From: Gammaproteobacteria bacterium
GTDB lineage: Bacteria > Pseudomonadota > Gammaproteobacteria > Chromatiales > Chromatiaceae
Length of the DNA: 14,279 nt
Direction: 5' to 3'
NCBI GenBank assembly: GCA_019136395.1
Contig: JAGVUH010000539.1
Coordinates: 1-14,279, forward strand
The translations under genes and the position numbers were made by a program. The stretch's first letter is position 1, and every line of letters begins with the position of its first letter. The notes under the pieces are model-generated. The model did not search any database. It had not been told where the DNA came from and saw only the letters and a program-made list of their open reading frames with translations. This document shows positions 1 to 10,483 of the stretch, piece after piece.

Positions 1-4487
<4,487 letters not shown>

Positions 4488-4582
4488 GGCCTTGATCTAC
4501 TCAGCGGTCTGGGTTTGATGAATCCCGTGGCGGTTGGGGCCGGGGAACCGGATACAGGGGCGCGCGGGGCGCGGGAAAACGG

Positions 4583-4604
4583 ATTGGGTACTAAATCGGG
4601 TACT
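4583..4604. promoter_or_regulatory. Tandem 10-bp motif upstream of nifJ (candidate operator)
   Basis: Two copies of AT(T/C)GGGTACT, at 4583-4592 and 4595-4604, differ at one base and start 12 bases apart, close to one helical turn. They lie 96-117 bases upstream of the nifJ start codon in an otherwise GC-rich gap. The spacing and place suit a site for a regulator of nifJ. No known regulator consensus was recognised, so the role is inference. Confidence 0.3.
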
Positions 4605-4677
4605 TAAGGGATCTGGCACATGGAGAAGGGGCGTCAGTTCGTGATGGAACCGACCAGCAACCACCGGCACGCCTTGG

Positions 4678-4702
4678 CCCCTCGCCCCGCGTGGGAGAGG
4701 GG
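4678..4702. repeat. GC-rich dyad, likely copy of a dispersed intergenic repeat
   Basis: An imperfect inverted repeat has arms CCCCTCGCCC and GGGAGAGGGG (nine of ten positions pair) around a short CGCGT loop. On the minus strand the surrounding sequence would read as PNPSPTRGEG. That signature is well known from spurious translations of dispersed intergenic repeats in high-GC proteobacteria. It lies just 3' of the rnfB-like stop and could also fold as an RNA hairpin that attenuates or stabilises the transcript between rnfB and nifJ. No T-run follows, so it is not a standard terminator. Confidence 0.45.
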
Positions 4703-4754
4703 TTGGGAAGAGGGGGCGAGCCTGGGCGCGGCTGAGTTGGCATCGCTCCCCCGG

Positions 4755-5552
4755 TCAAACGCGGGCGGCGACCCGCGGGCGGGCAACCGACCGGGCCAGT
4801 TCGGGCTGGAGGGCCTCCTTGCGCACCACCTTGCGCGCGTCCCGGCCCTTGACCGCCTTGCCGCCCTTTTCCAGCCAGACGATGGCCCCGGTAGGGCAGC
4901 GCTCGATGGCCACCCGGGAGGCGAGGCTGTTCTTGGCGTAGTCGACCACCGCTAGGTTGTCGCGGATCTCGATCAGGCCCTCGGGGGAGTCCTGGGCGCA
5001 GCGGCCGCAGGCGGTGCAGATGACCTCGCACTCCTTTTCCGCCTCGTCACCGAAGGCCTGGTTGTTGCAGGCGACCCAGAGTTGATGGCTGACGGGGTGG
5101 AGGCTGAACAGGTCCTTGGGGCAGACCTCGACGCAGTCGCCGCAGGCCTTGCCACCCCCGGAGACCAGGGCGGCGGCCCGGCAGGACTCGATGCCCCCGT
5201 AGGAGGCGCGGATGTAGGCCACGTGGGTGCCCCCGGCGCAGGCCAGCCGGGCGACGCGCTTCTCCTCCTTGCCCAGGTCGACGCCGAGGAAGGTGGCGAT
5301 GACCTGGTTCATGTCCTTGGAGTTGACGGTGCACTTGGCCGGCTCGATCTGCCCCTGGACGAGCATTTCGGCGAAGGGGCGACAGCCCGCCGTGCCGCAG
5401 GCGCCGCAATTGGCCTTGGGCAGCAGGTCCTCGACCTGATCGATGCGTGGGTCTTCAAAGACAAAGAGGCGCTTGTTGGCCAGGACCAGGATGCTGGCCA
5501 GCATCAGGCCCAGGGCACTCATGAAGCCGACGGCAACGAAAATAGACTGCAT
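4755..5552 (-). CDS. rnfB: RnfB-like membrane-anchored iron-sulfur protein
   Basis: This 265-residue protein resembles the B subunit of Rnf complexes, which moves electrons between ferredoxin and the membrane. Residues 4-25 form one N-terminal membrane helix. The RnfB-type FeS domain follows (C49, C52, C57, C74), then the conserved C105 and C124 region, and then a double ferredoxin region with C137/C140/C144 and C179/C182/C185 plus C219. Two departures stand out: the first ferredoxin motif lacks the usual extra Cys of RnfB, and Ser189 replaces the final Cys of the second CxxCxxCxxxC motif. The last 35 or so residues are a basic tail. The ATG at 5552 is preceded by an in-frame TAG three codons upstream. 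No other rnf gene is in the window. The next gene on the strand is nifJ, which suggests a partner role in pyruvate oxidation, but this is inferred from position. Confidence 0.85.
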   Translation of the reverse strand: MQSIFVAVGFMSALGLMLASILVLANKRLFVFEDPRIDQVEDLLPKANCGACGTAGCRPFAEMLVQGQIEPAKCTVNSKDMNQVIATFLGVDLGKEEKRVARLACAGGTHVAYIRASYGGIESCRAAALVSGGGKACGDCVEVCPKDLFSLHPVSHQLWVACNNQAFGDEAEKECEVICTACGRCAQDSPEGLIEIRDNLAVVDYAKNSLASRVAIERCPTGAIVWLEKGGKAVKGRDARKVVRKEALQPELARSVARPRVAARV

Positions 5553-5695
5553 CGTTGACTACCCATACCTCAGGCCCCCCAGACGGGAGGCGGCCATTGA
5601 CCGGTACTGATGGAGATACAACTCAGGGGCGCCAACCTCGGGGTGCGAGGGGCGGACAGGCCGGCGACCAGGGGTAGACCAGTCGCTAGATGAGC

Positions 5696-5760
5696 AAATG
5701 CTAATTTACACCTGGTCCAAACATTGATGAATCAAATTATATAAATCCATTGTATTGCGG
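5696..5760 (-). promoter_or_regulatory. AT-rich promoter/operator candidate for rnfB-nifJ
   Basis: This 65-base patch is clearly AT-rich inside GC-rich surroundings. On the minus strand it contains a perfect TATAAT but no good -35 hexamer at the usual distance. It also holds the near-palindrome TTGATGAATCAA at 5724-5735. The half-sites TTGAT/ATCAA match those of FNR/ANR, but the spacer is two bases instead of the usual four, so an FNR call is not supported. It lies 144-208 bases upstream of the rnfB start. Confidence 0.35.
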
Positions 5761-5772
5761 TGCAGCATAAAC

Positions 5773-5789
5773 CGCCCGGGGATCGGGCG
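5773..5789 (-). terminator. Possible weak terminator hairpin after EgtB-like gene
   Basis: A perfect six-base-pair GC stem (CGCCCG/CGGGCG) with a five-base loop lies about 50 bases past the EgtB-like stop on the minus strand. Only GGTTTATG follows it, so the T-run is poor. It may end or slow transcription before the rnfB promoter patch. Confidence 0.3.
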
Positions 5790-5839
5790 AGGGCGGGGGG
5801 GCGTGTCTGGGGTGTGGGCGGGTCGGCAGCGCCCTGGCC

Positions 5840-6937
5840 TCAATCCGGGGGGAAGACCAGCCGCAGGCCGCTGATCCGGAAGCGGTCGTCGGGCGCGGCG
5901 GAATGGCGGAAGCTGGCGCGCCGCAGGCAGCGCTGGGTGTGCAGGCTGGCCCCGCGCAGCACGCCTTGGTCGGTGCCGAAGGCGGCCGCGGAGACGCTGG
6001 GGTCGGGGAAGGGGCTGAAGTCCGGATAGGGATGGAAGGGGTTGGCGCACCACTCCCAGACCCGACCGGTACCTTCCAGGTGGCCGCCACGGGCGGCGAC
6101 CTCCCACTGATACTCGTGCTGCACGACGGCGCCGGTCAGGGCGCCCCCCAGGCTGGCCACCCAGGCGGCATGGGCCCGGGCCTCGTGGTGGCTCAGACCG
6201 GCCACGGGGTCCTCGGCCACCAGGGGCACCGGCCCGTTGAGACCGAGGGCGTGCCAGCCCCCCTGGCCGTCCCGGCGCCAGTGCCAGGGCGCCCGGGCCA
6301 TGTCGCTGGCCAGCCAGGCCTGACCCGCCGTGTCCCAGAACTCTTTACGGTCATAGCCACCCGCCTTCATGAAGGCCAGGTATTCGCCGTTGGTCACGGG
6401 CCGGCGGGCGATGCGGAAATTGGCCAGTTCCACCGCCTGGGGTGGCAGTTCGTTGTCATAGGCCCAGGGCTCCCCCCGGGAACCGACCCGGTAGTGGCCC
6501 TGGGTGATGGCCACCATGTCGGCGCTGGGCAGGCGCGGTTCCAGCCGCGGCGCCGGAGGGGCAAGGGAGGGGGGGGATGCTTCCCGCCAACGCCGCGCCA
6601 GGAGCACCCACAGCATGGCCTCATAATCGCGCGCCCGCTCCTGGAGCAGGAACCAGGCGAGAAGCAGGTGATCCGGCGGGGGCAATTGTTCCACCGGGGC
6701 CAGCGCCTCGTCGACGTCGAAGAGGTGGCGTACCCGGCCGGCCAGGTCCCCGTCGCCGTCAAGCACCTCCCGCAGCCAGTGGAGTTCCCGATAAATGGCA
6801 CGGCCGAGATACCAGCCCAGCGAGGCCAGGCGGGGGTGGAAGCGGGCATTGGCCGCGGCGGTCGGGACCCCGGTGAGGAGGTCCGCCATCATCGTCTGGA
6901 GGCCGCTCAGTTGGCCGAGAAGGTCGGGATGGGTCAT
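5840..6937 (-). CDS. EgtB/SUMF1-like protein with DinB-like N-terminus, probable loss of iron ligands
   Basis: With the ATG at 6937 the product has 365 residues. A GTG at 7000 would add 21, but that extension looks non-coding. An N-terminal DinB-like helical part covers about 30-115. A C-terminal formylglycine-generating-enzyme (SUMF1) fold covers about 138-365, with VWEW, RGAS and FRISGLRLV, the last resembling EgtB-type sulfoxide synthases. In EgtB the iron is held by one His in a WHxGH segment and two in HExxHxE. Here the matching segments read WYLGRAIY and ERARDYE, so by eye the ligands become Arg46, Glu100 and Asp104. The copper-binding Cys pair of true FGE is also incomplete, with one Cys in QRCLR. 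EgtB chemistry is therefore doubtful and the function is unknown. No signal peptide is seen, so it is probably cytoplasmic. The nearest neighbours are thermonuclease and rnfB, with no clear operon link. Confidence 0.8.
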   Translation of the reverse strand: MTHPDLLGQLSGLQTMMADLLTGVPTAAANARFHPRLASLGWYLGRAIYRELHWLREVLDGDGDLAGRVRHLFDVDEALAPVEQLPPPDHLLLAWFLLQERARDYEAMLWVLLARRWREASPPSLAPPAPRLEPRLPSADMVAITQGHYRVGSRGEPWAYDNELPPQAVELANFRIARRPVTNGEYLAFMKAGGYDRKEFWDTAGQAWLASDMARAPWHWRRDGQGGWHALGLNGPVPLVAEDPVAGLSHHEARAHAAWVASLGGALTGAVVQHEYQWEVAARGGHLEGTGRVWEWCANPFHPYPDFSPFPDPSVSAAAFGTDQGVLRGASLHTQRCLRRASFRHSAAPDDRFRISGLRLVFPPD

Positions 6938-7149
6938 GCTGTTCTTCACTCGATTGCCGTATCTGATCCGGTTTGGCCGGACCGGTGACGGTGTGGCCAC
7001 GACGATTCACCGCGTCCTCCGTCAGTGGCCACCCGATCCGATAACGATGCATTCAACTGTCATGATGGGACGCGCCACTCCCCTGGGAATGAGCGTCTGT
7101 GCCGTGGCTTTCACGCTAACTTTAAGGATGGGCATCCACGCTGGCGCCC
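6938..7149. other. Intergenic region between thermonuclease and EgtB-like gene
   Basis: These 212 bases separate two minus-strand genes. I see no gene and no strong terminator. The first copy of a 15-base repeat (7036-7050) lies here. Confidence 0.5.
7036..7050. repeat. 15-bp direct repeat, copy 1
   Basis: ATCCGATAACGATGC matches ATCCGATAATGATGC at 7868-7882 in 14 of 15 positions, in the same orientation. The two copies flank the thermonuclease gene. The purpose is unknown, and chance or a small insertion scar are both possible. Confidence 0.4.
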
Positions 7150-7731
7150 CTACCGGTGGCGAAACACCCAGGGCGGTATGGGATCGGGATCAGCCCAGAG
7201 CCCACTGTCATCCCAGCGGGCCTGCACTTCGGCCAGGGGGTACAACACACGATCCAGTAGGATCTGGTCCGTGGCATAGTCGCGGTACCACCAGGCGAAG
7301 CCCTCGCGGATCAGGGCCAGGCCCATATCCTGCCCACCGTGCATCAGCTTGCCTAGTAACCGACCGTGGCGATCCCGTTTGTCGGATACCACGGTTACCA
7401 CCTTGCCACCCACCAGGTCCTGGAGCCGCTGCCTGGCCTGGGCGCCAAAAGGCTGGTCGGCCTCGGGGGCGTCGATCCCCTGGATCCGCACCCGCTCGGT
7501 CCGCTTGGCGGGACCAAGGACCACAACCGTGTCGCCATCGATGACCTTCACCACCCGGCCCTTGAAGCTCTCCGCCAGGGCTGGGGTGATGACGAGACAG
7601 TACAACAGCCCGGCCACCAGCCATCGCGCCCGCCATCCGGATCTCCATGCGCCCTTGTTGAGCCGGTACCCTGCGGGTCTGGCTGCTACTCTGTCAAACC
7701 CAGGACCTCGGAAGCAGGCGCCACGACCCAC
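7150..7731 (-). CDS. Secreted thermonuclease family protein (SNase-like)
   Basis: The product is a staphylococcal-nuclease-fold phosphodiesterase that would cleave DNA or RNA in the periplasm or outside the cell. With the GTG start at 7731 it has 193 residues. A hydrophobic signal segment (WLVAGLLYCLVITPALA) is followed by the mature protein from ES. Active-site residues align well with staphylococcal nuclease: IDGDT for the calcium-site Asp pair, RIQGIDAPE giving the equivalents of Arg35, Asp40 and Glu43, and DRHGR giving Arg87. The frame stays open upstream to a GTG at 7905 with an ATG at 7869, but that part has poor GC at third positions and a Pro/Arg-rich product, so it is probably not coding. 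No good ribosome binding site decides the start. A frameshift near the signal peptide, joining an ATG at 7648 in another frame, is an alternative. The signal peptide gives a single secreted product; no partner gene is evident. Confidence 0.82.
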   Translation of the reverse strand: MGRGACFRGPGFDRVAARPAGYRLNKGAWRSGWRARWLVAGLLYCLVITPALAESFKGRVVKVIDGDTVVVLGPAKRTERVRIQGIDAPEADQPFGAQARQRLQDLVGGKVVTVVSDKRDRHGRLLGKLMHGGQDMGLALIREGFAWWYRDYATDQILLDRVLYPLAEVQARWDDSGLWADPDPIPPWVFRHR

Positions 7732-7867
7732 ACCGGCATGGGCTTGGGGCAACTCGACAGGAGCCTCCTGGCCACGAAACGGCAAGGCAACCGCGCTGGA
7801 GGTCAGCGGATCATCTCGCCCAGGGGGGAGGATCGCGGCTCGAGGAGGCGGATGCCTGCGGGTGTCC

Positions 7868-7882
7868 ATCCGATAATGATGC
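7868..7882. repeat. 15-bp direct repeat, copy 2
   Basis: ATCCGATAATGATGC is the second copy of the repeat at 7036-7050, with one mismatch. It lies upstream of the thermonuclease coding part. Confidence 0.4.
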
Positions 7883-8101
7883 GCCGAGCGACGGCTCTTG
7901 GTCACCCTGTGTTCTCACTTATCTGGGGCACTTTCCCGCTAAGATGCTATCTTTCCAGCAGCATCAGCCCCCTTTTTACAGCCATCGGGGGGCCATCAAA
8001 GGCCATGCTCTTTGCGCCACGCCAGCGCGCCGCCCAAGCGCATGGCCGCTAGCCATGGGCACTCCGCCTCCAGGGCGGCCCCCGTGCAACCTGCTCTTTG
8101 C

Positions 8102-8137
8102 CGGGACTTCCCGCCGCAAACTATCGCCATGGGGTAG
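8102..8137 (+). promoter_or_regulatory. Two leader hairpins just before the phnD-like start
   Basis: A CGGG-ACTT-CCCG hairpin (8102-8113) is followed by CTATC...GGTAG (8121-8137), a five-pair stem with a seven-base loop. The likely Shine-Dalgarno GGGG (8131-8134) is partly inside the second stem, so folding could limit translation initiation. The pattern does not match the c-di-GMP-I riboswitch consensus, and any ligand is unknown. Confidence 0.3.
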
Positions 8138-8143
8138 CCCCTG

Positions 8144-9082
8144 ATGAACCTGACCCGTACAGACACCTTCTTTCGCCTCCTCCTCGGACTGGGCCTGCTG
8201 CTGATCAGCCTCTCCCTCCGGGCCGCGGACGTCGACACCTCTTCCCAAGCGTCACCGCCAACGGTTTCTCCGGAACATCCCCTCGATCCGGCGCCACGGG
8301 CCACCGGGACCACCCTGGATCGGGTCTACAGCTTCGGGGTCGTACCGCAACAGGCGGCCACCCGACTGGCGCAGATGTGGGTGCCGCTGCTACAGCGCCT
8401 TCAGGTGCTTAGCGGCGTGCCACTGCAATTCGCGACCGCCAAGGATATCCCCACCTTTGAGCAGGGCCTGGCGGCCGGGCGCTACGATTTCGCCTACATG
8501 AACCCCTTTCATTTCGTGGTCTTCAACGCCGCCCCCGGTTATCGGGCCCTGGCGCGGGACCGCGATCAGCGTCTCAAGGGCATTATGGTCGTGGTCAAGG
8601 AGGCCCCCTACACCGCCCTGGAGGACCTGGCAAATCAGGAACTGGTCTTCCCCGCGCCCGGGGCCTTCGCCGCCAGCATCCTCACCCGCGCCGAACTCGA
8701 GCGGCGCGGCATCCCCTTCCAGACCCGCTTCGTCGCCTCCCACGACTCCGTGTACCTGAACGTGGCGGGCGGCCACTTCGCCGCCGGCGGTGGTATCAGC
8801 CGCACCCTGGAGGCGCTCAACCCGGAGGTCCGCGGACAACTGCGGGTCCTGTGGGAGACCCCGGGCTTCACTCCCCATGCCATCGCCGTCAGTCCCGGGG
8901 TCGCGGAGCAGGACGCCCGGGCCGTGGGTCAGGCCCTCCTTACCCTGGCCGACGAGGCCCCGGAACTGCTGGCGAACGCGGCCCTGGGCCCCTTGACGCT
9001 GGCCAAGGACAGCGATTGGGACGACATTCGCGCCCTGGACGTCGACCGGCTGCGGCGCCTGTCTGAGATGCCCGCGCCGTGA
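8144..9082 (+). CDS. PhnD-type periplasmic substrate-binding protein
   Basis: This 312-residue protein has a signal peptide (hydrophobic stretch about 11-26, likely cut after LRA) and no lipobox, so it should be soluble in the periplasm. The rest is a PhnD/type-2 periplasmic binding fold. Features typical of the family are FGVVPQQ at 64-70, the YDFAYMNP segment at 114-121, VFPAPGAFAAS at 168-178, SHDSVYLNVAGG at 199-210 and AAGGG at 213-217. Family members bind phosphonate, phosphite or other small anions, but the ligand here cannot be read from sequence. ATG 8144 is the only possible start because an in-frame TAG lies three codons upstream; GGGG nine bases before may be the ribosome binding site. 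No permease or ATPase gene follows. Instead a membrane diguanylate cyclase starts 22 bases downstream, which points to a sensory role rather than transport. Confidence 0.9.
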   Translation: MNLTRTDTFFRLLLGLGLLLISLSLRAADVDTSSQASPPTVSPEHPLDPAPRATGTTLDRVYSFGVVPQQAATRLAQMWVPLLQRLQVLSGVPLQFATAKDIPTFEQGLAAGRYDFAYMNPFHFVVFNAAPGYRALARDRDQRLKGIMVVVKEAPYTALEDLANQELVFPAPGAFAASILTRAELERRGIPFQTRFVASHDSVYLNVAGGHFAAGGGISRTLEALNPEVRGQLRVLWETPGFTPHAIAVSPGVAEQDARAVGQALLTLADEAPELLANAALGPLTLAKDSDWDDIRALDVDRLRRLSEMPAP

Positions 9083-9104
9083 CGGACTCCGGACGCCGGT
9101 TGCC

Positions 9105-10403
9105 GTGAGTATCCGCTTCAAGACCATCCTCGGCATCGCCCTCATCGAGGTCGTCTTTCTCTCCCTGCTGCTGTGGGTGAGTCTCGACTATCTCCGTTCC
9201 ACGAATGAAGAGCAGTTGCGGGGACGTGCCCATACGACGGCCCACCTGATCGCCATCGCCATCAAGAATGCCCTCATCGCCCAGGATCTGGCGACCCTGG
9301 AGGCCCTGGCTCGGGAAGGCGTTAGCCACAGGAACGATCGGGATACCCGGCTTGCCCTGGAGCAGCCTGGAATCAGTCATTTCGAAAAGGTCAATCGCCT
9401 ACTGATCCTCGATCCCCGGGGAGGCGTGCTGATTGATTCGGCGCGCCTGGAGAGCGCCAATAACCAGGACCCCGCACCGTCAGCCCCATCACCGGACGCC
9501 GGGACCCTGATTCAGGCCCAGGTGTCCGTCGAAGAGTCCGGGCAGATCTTCGGCCATGTGCGGGTGATTCTCTCGGCGGCACGGATCCAGGACCTGATCC
9601 GGTCCGCGGAATACCAGCTCTTTCTGATCGCTGCCGTGGAGCTGCTGCTCTCGACCATCTTCTCCGTTCTACTTGGCAACTGGCTGGTGCGTGGCCTCAA
9701 GCGGCTCCAGGAAGGAGTGGAGCGCTTCGTTGAGGGCCAGTGGGTGGAACTGCCCTGCGTCGGGGATGACGAACTGGCCCGCCTGACGTGCAGCTTTAAC
9801 CAGATGGTCTTTGACCTGGCGACCCAGCGACAGCGGGCCGAGAAACTGCAGCGCATCGCTGAATCCGATCATCTCACCGGGCTACTCAATCGTAAGGAAC
9901 TGCTTCCGGAACTCAAGCGGATGATGGCGGAGGCGGATCGCAATCAAAACCTGCTGGCGGTGGCCTATCTGGATCTCGACGGCTTCAAACCGATCAACGA
10001 TGAACTCGGTCACGCGGTGGGCGACCATGTCCTCAAGGAGGTGGCCCAGCGTTTGCGCCAGGCCTTTCGTCAGCACGACCTGATATTCCGCGCCGGCGGT
10101 GACGAATTCGTCCTCTGTATCGGTGACCTGGGGACTATCGAGACCAGCCTGCTACTGCTGGAGCGGGTGCTGGACAATCTGCGGGCCCCGATCCTGCATG
10201 AGGGCGCGCTCCTACCCCCGGTGGGCGCCAGTCTAGGGCTGGTGGTCTATCCCCTGTGCGACCTGGACTCACCCGAGGGCCTGATTGCCAGCGCCGATCA
10301 GGCCATGTACGCTGCCAAGCGTGCCGGCGGAAATCGTGTCCAGCTCTATGAGCCCGGGCGACCGGGTGCTGATGCCGGCCTGGCCGGGACACCCGAGCTG
10401 TGA
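9105..10403 (+). CDS. Membrane diguanylate cyclase with periplasmic sensor and HAMP domain
   Basis: The 432-residue product should make c-di-GMP from two GTP. TM1 (about 7-30) and TM2 (about 172-195) enclose a periplasmic sensor of about 140 residues. A HAMP linker (about 196-245) leads to the GGDEF domain, which starts at SDHLTGLLNRKEL. GGDEF is intact at 331-335. The inhibitory I-site RQHD (322-325) lies exactly five residues upstream, and the metal and substrate segment LDLDGFKPINDELGH is complete. It is therefore expected to be active and product-inhibited. The start is GTG at 9105 without a clear Shine-Dalgarno sequence, suggesting translational coupling to the PhnD-like gene 22 bases upstream. 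The pair recalls binding-protein/cyclase systems such as NspS-MbaA, with the PhnD-like protein likely controlling the sensor domain from the periplasm. That link is inferred from gene order. Confidence 0.93.
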   Translation: MSIRFKTILGIALIEVVFLSLLLWVSLDYLRSTNEEQLRGRAHTTAHLIAIAIKNALIAQDLATLEALAREGVSHRNDRDTRLALEQPGISHFEKVNRLLILDPRGGVLIDSARLESANNQDPAPSAPSPDAGTLIQAQVSVEESGQIFGHVRVILSAARIQDLIRSAEYQLFLIAAVELLLSTIFSVLLGNWLVRGLKRLQEGVERFVEGQWVELPCVGDDELARLTCSFNQMVFDLATQRQRAEKLQRIAESDHLTGLLNRKELLPELKRMMAEADRNQNLLAVAYLDLDGFKPINDELGHAVGDHVLKEVAQRLRQAFRQHDLIFRAGGDEFVLCIGDLGTIETSLLLLERVLDNLRAPILHEGALLPPVGASLGLVVYPLCDLDSPEGLIASADQAMYAAKRAGGNRVQLYEPGRPGADAGLAGTPEL

Positions 10404-10483
10404 TCCGCCCTGGGTCCAGCTCCCTTGCCCTGGCCGCCTGACCCGATTCTCTTGAGCCACTTGTCCGGGCCTGCCACCCACCC

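Larger units (their letters stand above)
4488..4754. other. Intergenic region between rnfB-like gene and nifJ
   Basis: This gap of 267 bases separates the rnfB-like stop from the nifJ start on the minus strand. No convincing gene is present. It holds a GC-rich dyad repeat near the rnfB side and a tandem 10-bp motif about 100 bases upstream of nifJ, each listed separately. I found no sigma-54 type element with the correct GG-to-GC spacing. The ribosome binding site of nifJ is weak: AAGG ends only two bases before the ATG. Confidence 0.6.
5553..5839. other. Intergenic region upstream of rnfB-like gene
   Basis: This stretch of 287 bases separates the EgtB-like stop from the rnfB-like start, both on the minus strand. 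It has no convincing gene. It contains a GC-rich hairpin next to the EgtB-like gene and a sharply AT-rich patch (5696-5760) that contrasts with the surrounding GC-rich DNA. No strong Shine-Dalgarno sequence precedes the rnfB ATG. Confidence 0.55.
7732..8143. other. Divergent intergenic region between thermonuclease and phnD-like gene
   Basis: These 412 bases carry no gene I can support, apart from a possible N-terminal extension of the thermonuclease. The region should contain promoters for both directions. The second 15-base repeat is at 7868-7882, and two small hairpins lie directly before the phnD-like start. No clear -35/-10 pair was found. Confidence 0.5.

Noticed and set aside
4488..4754. 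NifA/sigma-54 promoter of nifJ
   Set aside because: The GG and GC elements found are not at the required spacing, and no TGT-N10-ACA upstream site was recognised.
5724..5735. FNR/ANR binding site
   Set aside because: The half-sites match, but the spacer is two bases where the consensus needs four.
8070..8143. c-di-GMP-I (GEMM) riboswitch before the phnD-cyclase operon
   Set aside because: A GCAAAC segment and a GGTAGC-like segment are suggestive, but the conserved GGGCAAACC and GGGACGCAAAGC elements of the class are absent.
8940..9380. Minus-strand open frames over the phnD and cyclase genes
   Set aside because: They are antisense shadows of strongly supported plus-strand domains and match no family.
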